Below, one piece after another: positions 32,972 to 41,988 of a stretch of DNA of 64,000 nucleotides (positions are counted from its first letter, which is position 1; each line of letters begins with the position of its first letter). The position numbers were made by a program, and so were the translations under genes. The DNA is from an uncultured Lachnospiraceae bacterium (GTDB lineage Bacteria; Bacillota; Clostridia; Lachnospirales; Lachnospiraceae). The stretch is from the NCBI GenBank assembly GCA_910588875.1, contig CAJURT010000016.1, positions 9,640-73,639 on the forward strand, written 5' to 3'. The notes under the pieces are model-generated. The model was not told the DNA's origin. It ran no database searches and worked only from the letters and a program-made list of their open reading frames with translations.

Positions 32972-34453
32972 CTACAGGGTAACCCCCTGCTTAAAGATGG
33001 CCATGTCGTGGAAGCCAGCCTCCTCGGCCTTCACCTTCCTTCCGGAAGCCACCTCCAGCACATAATCAAATAACTCCTGCGCCATCTCTTCCTTCGTCTT
33101 ATCCTCCACCATGCGTCCTGCATTGAAATCGATCCAGTTATCCTTGTGCCCGGCCAGCCGGGAATTGCTGGAAATCTTCACCGTGGGGACCGGCGAGGCA
33201 AAGGGAGTCCCCCGGCCTGTGGTAAACAGGACAATATGGGCGCCCGATACTGCCAGGGCCGTGGATGCCACCAGGTCATTGCCCGGGGCTGACAAAAGGT
33301 TCAGGCCCTTCACCTTCACCGGCTCCCCATACGCCAGCACGCCCCGGACCGGTGCACTGCCGGACTTCTGGGTGCATCCCAGGGACTTGTCCTCCAGGGT
33401 GGAAATGCCCCCCTTCTTGTTCCCCGGTGAGGGATTCTCATAAATCGTCTGATTGTGGCTGGTAAAATAATTCTTAAAATCATTGATCAGGGAAACCGTC
33501 TGTTCAAAAAGTTCCGGCGTCTCACACCGGTTCATAAGAATCGTCTCCGCCCCGAACATCTCCGGCACCTCGGTAAGGATCGTGGTCCCTCCCTTGGAAA
33601 TCAGCAGATCTGAAAATCCTCCCACCGTGGGGTTTGCCGTGATTCCGGACAGGCCGTCCGAGCCGCCGCACTTCATCCCGATAATCAGTTCGCTGGCATT
33701 GATCTTCTCCCGGCTGAAGGCGCCTGCATAGGCGGCCAGTTCCTCCAAAAGCCTCATGGCCTCTTCCTGCTCATCCTCCACATCCTGGCACTGCAAAAAC
33801 TTCACGCGCTGTTCGTCATATTCCCCGATATACTCCTTCAGCACCGGGATATTGCTGTTTTCACACCCCAGCCCCAGCACCAGCACACTGCCTGCGTTAG
33901 GATGACGGATCATATCTGCCAGTACAGTGCGGGTGTGTTCCTGATCCTCCCCCATCTGGGAGCAGCCATAGGGATGCACAAAAGAAACCACTTCCTCCAC
34001 AGTCCCCCCCACAAGCCTCTGAGCCTTTTTCTCCAATGCCTTGGCAATCGAATTGACACAGCCCACGGTAGGGATAATCCAGATCTCGTTGCGGACCCCA
34101 ACCTTGCCGTCTGCACGGCGGAAGCCGTCGAAAAAAGCAGGCTCCGATTCTTTCAAAGACGAAGCCACCGGCTCATACTGATAGGTCAGCAGATCTCCCA
34201 GGGCAGTCCTGATGTTGTGCACATGCACCCAGCCTCCGGCGGCAATCTCCTCCTTGGCGTTGCCGATACAAAACCCATATTTAATCACTGGCTCGTCCTT
34301 GGCAATCCCCCTCAAGGCAAACTTATGCCCCTGGGGGATCTCCTCCTGCGTGGTCACCTGATACTTCCCAACAGCCAGCTGCTCACCCTTGGCAATAGGG
34401 CGCAGCGCTACTGCCACATTATCCTCCTCATGAATCCTGATAAAATCCTGCAT
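32972..34453 (-). CDS. uxaA: Altronate dehydratase
   Basis: The protein has 493 residues, full length for UxaA with its N-terminal SAF-like domain (about 1-95: DNVAVALRPIAKGEQLAVG) and C-terminal catalytic part. FVHPYGCSQMGEDQEHTRTVLADMIRHPNAGSVLVLGLGCEN and GLSGITANPTVGGFSD are family hallmarks. It dehydrates D-altronate to KDG and needs Fe2+/Mn2+. It is the first gene downstream of a promoter with a perfect 14-bp operator at 34547-34560, divergent from the LacI regulator and uxaC. In this cluster it supplies KDG to kdgK and eda. No uxuA (mannonate dehydratase) is visible. Confidence 0.93.
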   Translation of the reverse strand: MQDFIRIHEEDNVAVALRPIAKGEQLAVGKYQVTTQEEIPQGHKFALRGIAKDEPVIKYGFCIGNAKEEIAAGGWVHVHNIRTALGDLLTYQYEPVASSLKESEPAFFDGFRRADGKVGVRNEIWIIPTVGCVNSIAKALEKKAQRLVGGTVEEVVSFVHPYGCSQMGEDQEHTRTVLADMIRHPNAGSVLVLGLGCENSNIPVLKEYIGEYDEQRVKFLQCQDVEDEQEEAMRLLEELAAYAGAFSREKINASELIIGMKCGGSDGLSGITANPTVGGFSDLLISKGGTTILTEVPEMFGAETILMNRCETPELFEQTVSLINDFKNYFTSHNQTIYENPSPGNKKGGISTLEDKSLGCTQKSGSAPVRGVLAYGEPVKVKGLNLLSAPGNDLVASTALAVSGAHIVLFTTGRGTPFASPVPTVKISSNSRLAGHKDNWIDFNAGRMVEDKTKEEMAQELFDYVLEVASGRKVKAEEAGFHDMAIFKQGVTL

Positions 34454-34546
34454 GGCTTTCTCCTTATCCTAGCGCTCCCTCCAAAGTCCAATTCTGACCG
34501 GATGAAGCACTAACGTTTATCCTTGAATTTCCTGAAACTTCCAAAT

Positions 34547-34560
34547 TGTAAGTACTTACA
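34547..34560. promoter_or_regulatory. LacI-type operator, uxaA side
   Basis: TGTAAGTACTTACA is a perfect 14-bp palindrome directly downstream of the uxaA -10, so repressor binding would block uxaA transcription. Confidence 0.8.
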
Positions 34561-34563
34561 GTC

Positions 34564-34592
34564 ATTTTACAGAATTATTGTGCATAAGTCAA
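34564..34592 (-). promoter_or_regulatory. Promoter of uxaA-kdgR
   Basis: Minus strand TTGACT (34587-34592), 17-bp spacer, TAAAAT (34564-34569). The gene-free space of 301 bp here is filled by two back-to-back promoters and two operators. Confidence 0.75.
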
Positions 34593-34642
34593 GGGAAAAT
34601 GTACTTTTCCCTCGCATTTATACAAACTTGGCAATAAATAAC

Positions 34643-34671
34643 TTGCATTATTCCCAAAGAGTGGGTATAAT
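34643..34671 (+). promoter_or_regulatory. Promoter of the LacI regulator-uxaC operon
   Basis: TTGCAT (34643-34648), 17-bp spacer, TATAAT (34666-34671), followed at once by an operator. Confidence 0.78.
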
Positions 34672-34675
34672 AAGT

Positions 34676-34691
34676 TTGTAAGCACTTACAA
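34676..34691. promoter_or_regulatory. LacI-type operator, uxaC side
   Basis: TTGTAAGCACTTACAA matches the uxaA-side operator in both half sites and lies 5 bp after the -10. The mirrored layout suggests coordinated control of both divergent transcripts. Confidence 0.8.
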
Positions 34692-34754
34692 CCCTTTGTT
34701 GTGAGGCATACCGGATATAACAGAAACAAAATCAGAGGAAAGGGGGGCAGCTTA

Positions 34755-35756
34755 ATGAATATTTATGATGTATCGAGGAAAGCCGGCGTCTCTATCGCCA
34801 CCGTTTCCCGTGTCCTTAACGGGAGCCCGAATGTCAGCGACCGTACCAGGAACCTGGTGCTCCAGGTCATGGATGATTTAGGCTATACCCCCAATGTTTT
34901 CGCCCGGGGCCTGGGGCTGGGTACCATCCAGACCATCGGCATCATGTGCTCCGACTCCTCGGACCCTTACCTCGCCCATGCCATCTATTACCTGGAACAA
35001 GGGCTGCGCGGCCACGGATATGATTCTATTTTATGCTGTACCGGCAATTCCCTGGAAAACAAGCAGAAGTATCTTGACCTTCTGCGTTCCAAAAAGGTGG
35101 ATGCCATCATCCTTGCCGGTTCCAAGTTCATCGGACAGAGGCCGCGGGATAACGATTATATCCTGGAAGCCGCACAGGAACTTCCCATTATGCTGGTCAA
35201 CGGGTACCTGGACGGAAGCAACATTTACAGCACCCTCTGTGACGACCGCTCGGCCACCCATGAGGCCGCCAGCAGGCTGATTGCCTCCGGCTGCCGCAGC
35301 ATCCTGTATCTGTACACCAGCCATTCCTACAGCGGCATGGGGAAAATGCAGGGCTACCGTGACGCCCTGGGAGGCAATGGCCTTCCTGTCCGCGAGGATC
35401 TGATTTTCCAATGCCCCAAGGACATTCTGTCAGCACGGGATCTGCTGCTGGGGCTCCACGCCACAGGGCTCTCCTTTGATGCTGTCCTGGCCTCTGACGA
35501 TACCCTGGCAGTAGGAGCCGTCAAATATGCCCATGCCATAGGCAGGAGCGTCCCTGACAGCCTGAGCATCATCGGCTACAACAATTCCAGCTACGCCGTC
35601 TGCACGGATCCGGAACTCACCTCCATCGACAGTAAGATCGAGGCCCTCTGCACCACCACCATCAACACCCTGATGACCGTGTTCAACGGAGGCAATGCCC
35701 CCAGCCGGACTACCATTGCCGCCGATTTGATAAAAAGAGCAACTACCAAATTTTAA
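34755..35756 (+). CDS. LacI-family regulator of hexuronate use
   Basis: The protein has 333 residues. The HTH is NIYDVSRKAGVSIATVSRVL with hinge YTPNVFARGLG, and the sensor domain spans TIGIMCSDSSDPYLAHAIYYL to SIIGYNNSSYAVCTDPELTSI. The start at 34755 follows AGGAAAGGGGGG and matches the family N-terminus; a longer frame from 34701 is rejected. It is 18 bp upstream of uxaC, in the same operon, behind an operator it probably binds. It is the likely uronate-responsive repressor of uxaC and uxaA, a role played by ExuR (GntR or LacI type) elsewhere. Confidence 0.9.
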   Translation: MNIYDVSRKAGVSIATVSRVLNGSPNVSDRTRNLVLQVMDDLGYTPNVFARGLGLGTIQTIGIMCSDSSDPYLAHAIYYLEQGLRGHGYDSILCCTGNSLENKQKYLDLLRSKKVDAIILAGSKFIGQRPRDNDYILEAAQELPIMLVNGYLDGSNIYSTLCDDRSATHEAASRLIASGCRSILYLYTSHSYSGMGKMQGYRDALGGNGLPVREDLIFQCPKDILSARDLLLGLHATGLSFDAVLASDDTLAVGAVKYAHAIGRSVPDSLSIIGYNNSSYAVCTDPELTSIDSKIEALCTTTINTLMTVFNGGNAPSRTTIAADLIKRATTKF

Positions 35757-35774
35757 TCAAGGAGGATTACCCCA

Positions 35775-37178
35775 ATGAAAGCATTTATGGACAAGGACTT
35801 TTTACTTTCCACCCCGTCCGCACAAAAGCTATACCATGACTACGCAGAGAAGATGCCGGTGCTGGACTACCACTGCCACATCAATCCGCAGGAGATCGCA
35901 GAAGACCGCCGCTTTGAGAACATCACCCAGGTATGGTTGGGCGGTGACCATTACAAATGGCGCCAGATGCGTTCCAACGGCGTGGAGGAAAAATACATCA
36001 CCGGCGATGCCACAGACCGTGAGAAATTCCAGAAATGGGCTGAGACCCTGGAAAAGCTGATCGGCAACCCCCTCTACCACTGGAGCCACCTGGAACTCCA
36101 GCGCTATTTCGGCTATACCGGCCATCTCTGCGGCGACACGGCAGAAGAGGTGTGGAATCTGTGCAACGAACAGCTGCAGAACAAATGGACCGTCCGCAGC
36201 CTGATCAAAGCTTCCAACGTAACGCTTATCTGCACCACTGACGATCCGGTGGACTCCCTGGAGTGGCACAAGAAGATTGCGGAGGATCCCTCCTTTGATG
36301 TGCAGGTACTCCCTGCCTGGCGGCCGGACAAGGCCAACAATGTGGAAAAACCGGACTATGCCGCCTATATCGCCAAGCTTTCTGAGGTAAGCGGCGTTGC
36401 GGTCAAGGATTTCGCTTCCCTGAAGGAGGCTCTGTTAAAGCGGCTGGATTTCTTCCATTCCATGGGATGCCGTGTATCCGACCATGCCCTGGAATATGTG
36501 ATGTATGTACCCGCTTCCGATGAAGAAATCGATGCCATTATTGCCAAAGGCCTGGCCGGGGAAGGGGTCAGCAAGGAGGAAGAACTGAAATACAAGACCG
36601 CCTTCATGCTGTTTGTGGCCAAACAATATAACCGCTTAGGATGGGCAATGCAGCTCCATTATGGCTGCAAACGCGACAACAATGCCTACATGTACCAGCA
36701 GCTGGGGCCGGATACCGGCTTTGACTGCATCAACAATTACGCACCTTCCGCACAGATGGCGGATTTCCTCAATGCCTTAAGCGCCACCAATGAGATTCCG
36801 AGAACCATTATCTATTCCCTGAATCCCAACGATGATGCTTCCATCGGTACAATCCTTGGCTGCTTCCAGGATCCCTCTGCCGCCGGCAAACTGCAGCAGG
36901 GCTCCGCATGGTGGTTCAATGACCACAAACAGGGCATGACCGCCCAGATGACCAGCTTAGCCAACCTGGGCTGCCTGGGGAACTTTATCGGGATGCTGAC
37001 CGACTCCAGAAGCTTCCTCTCCTACACCCGCCATGAATATTTCCGCCGGATTATGTGTGAATTGCTGGGCGGATGGGTAGAGAACGGAGAATATCCGGAT
37101 GACCAGAAAGCGCTTAAAAAGATTGTTGAAGGCATTTGCTACAACAATGCAGTAAAATATTTCGGGTTCCGGCTGTAA
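35775..37178 (+). CDS. uxaC: Glucuronate/galacturonate isomerase
   Basis: The protein has 467 residues, full length for UxaC. The N-terminus MKAFMDKDFLLSTPSAQKLYHDYA is diagnostic, VLDYHCHINPQEIAEDR carries the metal-binding HxH, and TTDDPVDSL, QLHYGCKRDNN and LTDSRSFLSYTRHEYFRRI are conserved barrel segments. It interconverts D-glucuronate with D-fructuronate and D-galacturonate with D-tagaturonate, the entry step of the route. GGAGG precedes the ATG. The next enzyme, a uronate reductase, is not encoded nearby. Confidence 0.96.
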   Translation: MKAFMDKDFLLSTPSAQKLYHDYAEKMPVLDYHCHINPQEIAEDRRFENITQVWLGGDHYKWRQMRSNGVEEKYITGDATDREKFQKWAETLEKLIGNPLYHWSHLELQRYFGYTGHLCGDTAEEVWNLCNEQLQNKWTVRSLIKASNVTLICTTDDPVDSLEWHKKIAEDPSFDVQVLPAWRPDKANNVEKPDYAAYIAKLSEVSGVAVKDFASLKEALLKRLDFFHSMGCRVSDHALEYVMYVPASDEEIDAIIAKGLAGEGVSKEEELKYKTAFMLFVAKQYNRLGWAMQLHYGCKRDNNAYMYQQLGPDTGFDCINNYAPSAQMADFLNALSATNEIPRTIIYSLNPNDDASIGTILGCFQDPSAAGKLQQGSAWWFNDHKQGMTAQMTSLANLGCLGNFIGMLTDSRSFLSYTRHEYFRRIMCELLGGWVENGEYPDDQKALKKIVEGICYNNAVKYFGFRL

Positions 37179-37220
37179 TCCAAACCGCTGTTACACGGAC
37201 AAATTTCTTGCTTTAAATAC

Positions 37221-37270
37221 AAAAGCCCCCGCCACCTGCCCTATCAAAGGCACGGATGGCGGGGGCTTTT
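37221..37270. terminator. Strong bidirectional terminator after uxaC
   Basis: AAAAGCCCCCGCCA and TGGCGGGGGCTTTT form a perfect 14-bp stem with A/T tails on both sides, between the convergent uxaC and L,D-transpeptidase genes. Confidence 0.9.
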
Positions 37271-37324
37271 CCCCTGATTTATCCTGCTGGAAATCTTAAT
37301 CTTAAGTATTGCATTCTGCCTGTT

Positions 37325-39250
37325 TTACATCCCCGGGGCATCCACCAGGTTCACCTCTCCCTCAGGGGCCGGGGCGGCCGGTTGGGCCTCCGACGGCGCC
37401 GGCTGAGTCTCCGGGGGAGCGGCCGGCTGGGTCTCCGGCTGTGCTTCAGGCTGGCTCTCCTGGACTCCCGGCCCATGGGAACTGTCCCCGCCTGCTTCCA
37501 CAACCGCCGAGGCGGCTGAACTCTCCGCCGCGCCTGGCCCTGCTACATCGGACGAGGGAACCCCGCCCTCTTCTGCCCCTCCCTGGGAAGGAACTGCCGC
37601 CATTTCCGTGCCGTTCCCCTCAGCCGGGTTTCCGTCCACAGCTGTCTCTGTGGCCGGATCCGCTGCCGGAGCCGTCTCCGGGGCCGGGGCAGGAGCCGCC
37701 GCCGGCACCGAGGAAGAAGTTCTCCTGGAAGAGGATGCCGTCGTGGCGGTGGTGCCTCCGCTGCCGTCCAGGTGATAACATAACACCGGAACCCCGGAAG
37801 AAATATTCTCAAAAATCGTTTTAGCCGCCGAACGGGGCAGGTTAATGCATCCGTGGGAGCCGTTCGTCTTATAGATCCGCCCTCCGAAGCTTCCCCTCCA
37901 GCTTGCATCGTGCATACCGATCCCGCCATTAAACGGCATCCAGTATGTCACCGGGCTGGCATAGCCAGGGCCGCGCAGAACTGCATTCTTCTGCTTATAG
38001 GTCAGAGGAAAGGCCCCTCCCGGCGTACCCATGCCCCTGGCCTCATTGCCGGAGACAAAATCCGACTCCACCAGAAGCTGGCCGTCCACAAAATAATACA
38101 GATGCTGTGCGGAGAGATTGATCTCCACATAGGTATTACCATAATCTGTCTCCCCCCGGGAAGCAGCTGTCTGGGAATAAACCGGTTCCCGCTCCTGGCT
38201 GTTTCCGGAACGGATTATCTCGGAAAGCGCCGCTGCCTCAGCCTTACGGTTGATACGCCAGCCGTAATTGCCGTTGGTGATGGTCACCGTCTCCCCGGTG
38301 GCTGTCTTCAATGTCTTGGGCTGATAGGCCGTATCATAGGAAACGGCAAGCTGGTCAACATATTCGGCTACCTTGTCCTCATCCAATTCCAGGGCTCCCT
38401 CTTCATTCTCCGCCATCCAGGTATGGATGGTATCACCGTTCAGCACTTCTTCCTGCTCCCCGAAATGATAGGTGACCGTCACATTTACCGCCTGGTTCCA
38501 TTTCTCGGCCTCGGCAATCAAAGCCGGATCCTCCGCCGTAATCCGGGCCCTGGCATAAACTCCCTCTTCCTCCAGGGAAACCCTGTTTTTCAGGTTCATA
38601 ATAGCGTCCGCAACGCTCTCATGGACCTTCTCCGGCACTACCCGGGTCCCGCCTTCTTCCGGCACAATCTCATATCCCACCCCGTCCCGGTATTCCGAGA
38701 GGTATGCATCCGACGGAAGCTGGGTTTTGCTCTCATCCATACAGGCAAGCCCGTCCACCACCGCCGCCAGCTGATCCTTATCATAGGCGATCATGGTCTC
38801 AATGGTATGCTCTGTGCCCTCCATCCAGTGGAGTCCCCAGCGCAATGGTTCCTGGTCTGCCAACAGCCGTTCCAGGGAACCGTCATATTCCGAATGGAGG
38901 CCGAACTCATCCCCCACAATCTGCTCGCTGGCACCTCCCCGTTCCTCCAGGGTCAGCGTATACGCCTTCATCCCGTCGTCAATCATCTGCTTCACTTGCT
39001 CCACGCTCTTCTGTGAAGCATCCAGCCCGTTAATCACCGTATTAGGAAAAAATACATCCCGGTATTGAAGGCTCAAATATGTATATGCGGCAGCCGCAGC
39101 CACTGCCAGCCCGCAGGTAACCGCCGCTGTAGCCACCAATGCTTTCTTAACGCCCTTGCCCTTCTTTTCTTCCTGCTTCCCCTCCTGCCCTGTGGGAGGT
39201 TTGATTACTCCATCCTTCTGTACATAGCTTGCTTGGTTCTTCCCTTCCAT
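37325..39250 (-). CDS. L,D-transpeptidase (YkuD) with peptidoglycan-binding-like domains and low-complexity tail
   Basis: The protein has 641 residues. A short cytoplasmic part is followed by one membrane helix (about 38-58, VKKALVATAAVTCGLAVAAAAAY). Two domains of the kind found before YkuD in Clostridia span about 60-370, and the YkuD domain (about 375-500) has the active-site motif HDASWRGSFGG plus SHGCINLPRSAA (Cys nucleophile). The last 120 residues are Ala/Pro/Glu/Gln-rich. It makes 3-3 cross-links in peptidoglycan. The start at 39250 is used because the in-frame ATGs further upstream fall in the -10 of the promoter. The ribosome binding site GGAGG is 13 bases away, rather far. Confidence 0.9.
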   Translation of the reverse strand: MEGKNQASYVQKDGVIKPPTGQEGKQEEKKGKGVKKALVATAAVTCGLAVAAAAAYTYLSLQYRDVFFPNTVINGLDASQKSVEQVKQMIDDGMKAYTLTLEERGGASEQIVGDEFGLHSEYDGSLERLLADQEPLRWGLHWMEGTEHTIETMIAYDKDQLAAVVDGLACMDESKTQLPSDAYLSEYRDGVGYEIVPEEGGTRVVPEKVHESVADAIMNLKNRVSLEEEGVYARARITAEDPALIAEAEKWNQAVNVTVTYHFGEQEEVLNGDTIHTWMAENEEGALELDEDKVAEYVDQLAVSYDTAYQPKTLKTATGETVTITNGNYGWRINRKAEAAALSEIIRSGNSQEREPVYSQTAASRGETDYGNTYVEINLSAQHLYYFVDGQLLVESDFVSGNEARGMGTPGGAFPLTYKQKNAVLRGPGYASPVTYWMPFNGGIGMHDASWRGSFGGRIYKTNGSHGCINLPRSAAKTIFENISSGVPVLCYHLDGSGGTTATTASSSRRTSSSVPAAAPAPAPETAPAADPATETAVDGNPAEGNGTEMAAVPSQGGAEEGGVPSSDVAGPGAAESSAASAVVEAGGDSSHGPGVQESQPEAQPETQPAAPPETQPAPSEAQPAAPAPEGEVNLVDAPGM

Positions 39251-39317
39251 AAACTGAAGCCGTCCTCCAATGTTAAATTCAGCAGCCTGCCCACATCCAC
39301 AGACCGCATCAGATATC

Positions 39318-39346
39318 ATTATATACACGCCGGAAGGATTTTACAA
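39318..39346 (-). promoter_or_regulatory. Promoter of the L,D-transpeptidase gene
   Basis: Minus strand TTGTAA (39341-39346), 17-bp spacer, TATAAT (39318-39323). It rules out start codons upstream of about 39310. Confidence 0.7.
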
Positions 39347-39366
39347 GTAAAAAACACAGGAAGTTA

Positions 39367-39624
39367 TCATTTTGAAAGCATTAAGCGCTGCTTTTCTTTC
39401 CTGCTCAGTTTTTTTAACGCCCACTCCCGCTGCATCGCCTCCCTGCGGGTGGCAAATTCTTCATAGTATACCAGTTCCACCGGGCGCCTTCCCCTTGTAT
39501 ATTTCGCTCCGTGCCCCTCATTATGCGCCCGCAGCCTCTCTTCCAGGCAATTTGTCCATCCGCAGTAGATCGTCCCGTCAGCGCACCGGAGCAGATAGGT
39601 ATAATTGCCTCCCTTCCCCTCCAT
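39367..39624 (-). CDS. Small GIY-YIG nuclease-domain protein (UPF0213 type)
   Basis: The protein has 85 residues and is a single GIY-YIG domain. YTYLLRCADGTIYCGWT holds the two signature strands (GTIY, then YCG in place of YIG), and ERLRAHNEGHGAKYTRGRRPVELVYYEE contains the conserved Arg and Glu. The length is normal for the YhbQ/UPF0213 group, found widely in bacteria and with no settled role; DNA nicking or binding is likely. It lies 5 bp after the GGDEF gene and probably shares its transcript. Confidence 0.9.
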   Translation of the reverse strand: MEGKGGNYTYLLRCADGTIYCGWTNCLEERLRAHNEGHGAKYTRGRRPVELVYYEEFATRREAMQREWALKKLSRKEKQRLMLSK

Positions 39625-39629
39625 GATTA

Positions 39630-40883
39630 TCAGGCCCTTATATGCTGATGGTATTTAAGCTTGTTCCGGCGCTTGCATTCATACATCGCCGCGTCTGCCT
39701 CCTCCAGCAGCTTCTCCATGCTCTTTAACTCCCCGCCGGCGCCGATCTCCACAATCCCGTAGCTGAAGCTGGCCGGATACTCCTTTTTATGGTTTTCCAA
39801 AAACTGCTCCAATCCTGTTTCCATCTTCTGATGGGCAACCTCCGCTGGGCACAGGGGAAGAAGGGCGCAAAACTCATCGCCGCCGATCCGGGCAAATATA
39901 TCCTGCTCACGGAACTGGGTTTTCACCGCCGCCACAAAACTCCGGATATATTCATCCCCCTCCAAATGCCCATAATGGTCATTGACATACTTAAGGCCGT
40001 CCAGATCCATATAGCACAGAACCGTTTCCTGCGGCTCCTCCAGCAGGCGGTTCATGCATTCCACGAAATACAGCCGGTTATAAATGCCGGTTCCCTGGTC
40101 CCGGTATGCCTTCGCCTTCAGCCGCCGGCTATTCTCCTTCTCGATTGTGATGTCCAGCACAATATGGGCATACGCCCTCCTGCTCTTCCACACGATGGGG
40201 AAGGTGGTGATGCGGTATGCCTTGCCGCTCTCCTCCTCCATTTCCCAGACTTTCCCGTCCTTCTCCTCATCCTGCCAGTCCTGCAGCTGTTTCTGGAAGG
40301 AAAGGCGCTTCTTGCACTCCTGGCAGAATTTGGCATCGGAGTTCTCTGCCTCGATACGCTTGTTGCAATACATGGTCTCCTTGTTTTCACGGTCGATTAC
40401 CAGGATCCACTCATGCCTCTTCCGGGTCAGTTCCATCAGGAGTTCGTTATACCCAGCCACGATCTCTGCCCGTTCCTGGGCCTCCTTCACCTCTCTCTTC
40501 AGCAGCTGTTCCCGTTCCTCCAGCCGCTGTGTCATGGTGCTGAATGCCTCACAAAGTTCCCCCGGATAAGATACCTGCTGGGAATAATCCCCCTGCACCA
40601 CCTGCTTGGCCTGCCAAATCAGCTGTTTTAAATTCTGGTCCAGTTCCCTGAGGTTTGTACATAGCTGATTATCATAGGATGGCGCATCCTGGGACAGTCT
40701 CCCCTTGGAAAGGGCCGCAGAATAATCCTTCATCTCTTTCAGGAATACCTGCAAGGCCTGCACCTCTTCCCCCAGCTTTTGGTATTGCCCGTCTAACCGG
40801 CCTAAATCCGGCTGGCATCTGTCCCCATCCTCCACCATGTTATGCAAATAATCAATCAGTATCCCGCAATTTTTGTCTTCCAT
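39630..40883 (-). CDS. Diguanylate cyclase (GGDEF domain)
   Basis: The protein has 417 residues with no membrane helix. The N-terminal half has helical, HAMP-like and coiled-coil sequence (about 30-150), then a PAS-like sensor with a cysteine pair (KFCQECKKR). The C-terminal GGDEF domain (about 255-415) has the active-site loop RIGGDEF intact, with DLDGLKYVNDHYGHLEGDEYI upstream. An RxxD inhibition site is not evident at the usual place. It should make c-di-GMP and so link this strain to second-messenger control. The start at 40883 follows GGGGGT; a longer frame from 40934 is less likely. Confidence 0.9.
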   Translation of the reverse strand: MEDKNCGILIDYLHNMVEDGDRCQPDLGRLDGQYQKLGEEVQALQVFLKEMKDYSAALSKGRLSQDAPSYDNQLCTNLRELDQNLKQLIWQAKQVVQGDYSQQVSYPGELCEAFSTMTQRLEEREQLLKREVKEAQERAEIVAGYNELLMELTRKRHEWILVIDRENKETMYCNKRIEAENSDAKFCQECKKRLSFQKQLQDWQDEEKDGKVWEMEEESGKAYRITTFPIVWKSRRAYAHIVLDITIEKENSRRLKAKAYRDQGTGIYNRLYFVECMNRLLEEPQETVLCYMDLDGLKYVNDHYGHLEGDEYIRSFVAAVKTQFREQDIFARIGGDEFCALLPLCPAEVAHQKMETGLEQFLENHKKEYPASFSYGIVEIGAGGELKSMEKLLEEADAAMYECKRRNKLKYHQHIRA

Positions 40884-40940
40884 CTTAAAACCCCCAGTGC
40901 TGTCAATTCTGAAACATTCTTCGGCTATTATCATACATCA

Positions 40941-41975
40941 TCAGATCATTTTTTTCAACCAACGGAACCCATTTTTCTCAGACAGGCATGCCATGCCCCA
41001 GGCAAATGCCAGCATCGGAATCATAACAGAAACCGTAATCCCCTTCTTTGTGGCAGGAAGAGGGTTCCATCTGGCTGTCATGGCATAGAGATGGAAAAAA
41101 TACACATGTGATAAGTAAACCCATTCACTCGCTGCCCGCAGCCTGATATAAAGGGGCCGGTCCTTCCACCTCACGGAGGAGGCCGCTGCAAACAGGCAGA
41201 ATGCCGCTGGTGCGGAACTGAATACCATGTTGGTATTGCTGCACCGGATCACCTCATAAAGCATCAGCATCACAAATGCCACCGTCCCGGCCAGTGAGCA
41301 AAACAGGGGGATCTCCCTTTTGCTTTTCGCAAACCACAGCCCCAGCGCCACAAAAAAGAACCCGTAAAACACCCCATTGCGCACCGTCATAAAGTACCGG
41401 AAATAAAGGCCAAGAAGCTTCTGCAGCCCCATAGGGAGCCTCTGGTTAAAGTACCAGTTATCGCTGATGCAGCCAACCGCAAACAAAAAAGCGCCCACAA
41501 CCAGGATCTGCCACACCTTGGCCCCTCTCTGGTACACTGCCCATACCAGGATAACCGCCGCAACCAATGCGGGAAGATACCAAAGCTGTACTGTGGTGCT
41601 ACAGAAAAAAAAGGACTGCAGGTAATTCAGAACCGCAGCCGCGCCGTCCTGCCTTCCGCCATTTACCCAATTGATATAATCAATGGGCAGATAGATCACG
41701 GACCAAAGCAGGTACAGCTTTACAATCCTTTTACAGTATTTCAGTACCGCCTCCCGGCTCTCTCCCGGCCTTTGCCGGTCCACCTTGCAAAACAGGAAAA
41801 AACCGGCGGTGATAAAAAATACCGGCACCGCCAGGTTCGAAAGCCAGGCGCCGATTACCAGGCGCCATTTGCTTTCTGCCGGGTAAAAAATCTGGATCAT
41901 ATGGCGGGATGCCACCAGCACCGCCAGCCATGCCTTTACCAAATCCAACCCGTTATATTGCCTCTTTTTTCCCAT
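40941..41975 (-). CDS. Acyltransferase family membrane protein
   Basis: The protein has 344 residues and about ten membrane helices. The start RQYNGLDLVKAWLAVLVASRHM is the typical first helix of acyltransferase-3 / OatA-WecH-like proteins, with a conserved Arg-His pair (SRHM). These transfer acetyl or succinyl groups to sugars or cell-wall polymers. The ATG at 41975 with GGGGGTG upstream is preferred over a TTG at 41996. It directly follows the NlpC/P60 gene, so a cell-wall or capsule modification role is likely, but the acceptor is unknown. Confidence 0.85.
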   Translation of the reverse strand: MGKKRQYNGLDLVKAWLAVLVASRHMIQIFYPAESKWRLVIGAWLSNLAVPVFFITAGFFLFCKVDRQRPGESREAVLKYCKRIVKLYLLWSVIYLPIDYINWVNGGRQDGAAAVLNYLQSFFFCSTTVQLWYLPALVAAVILVWAVYQRGAKVWQILVVGAFLFAVGCISDNWYFNQRLPMGLQKLLGLYFRYFMTVRNGVFYGFFFVALGLWFAKSKREIPLFCSLAGTVAFVMLMLYEVIRCSNTNMVFSSAPAAFCLFAAASSVRWKDRPLYIRLRAASEWVYLSHVYFFHLYAMTARWNPLPATKKGITVSVMIPMLAFAWGMACLSEKNGFRWLKKMI

Positions 41976-41988
41976 GCCGGCACCCCCG

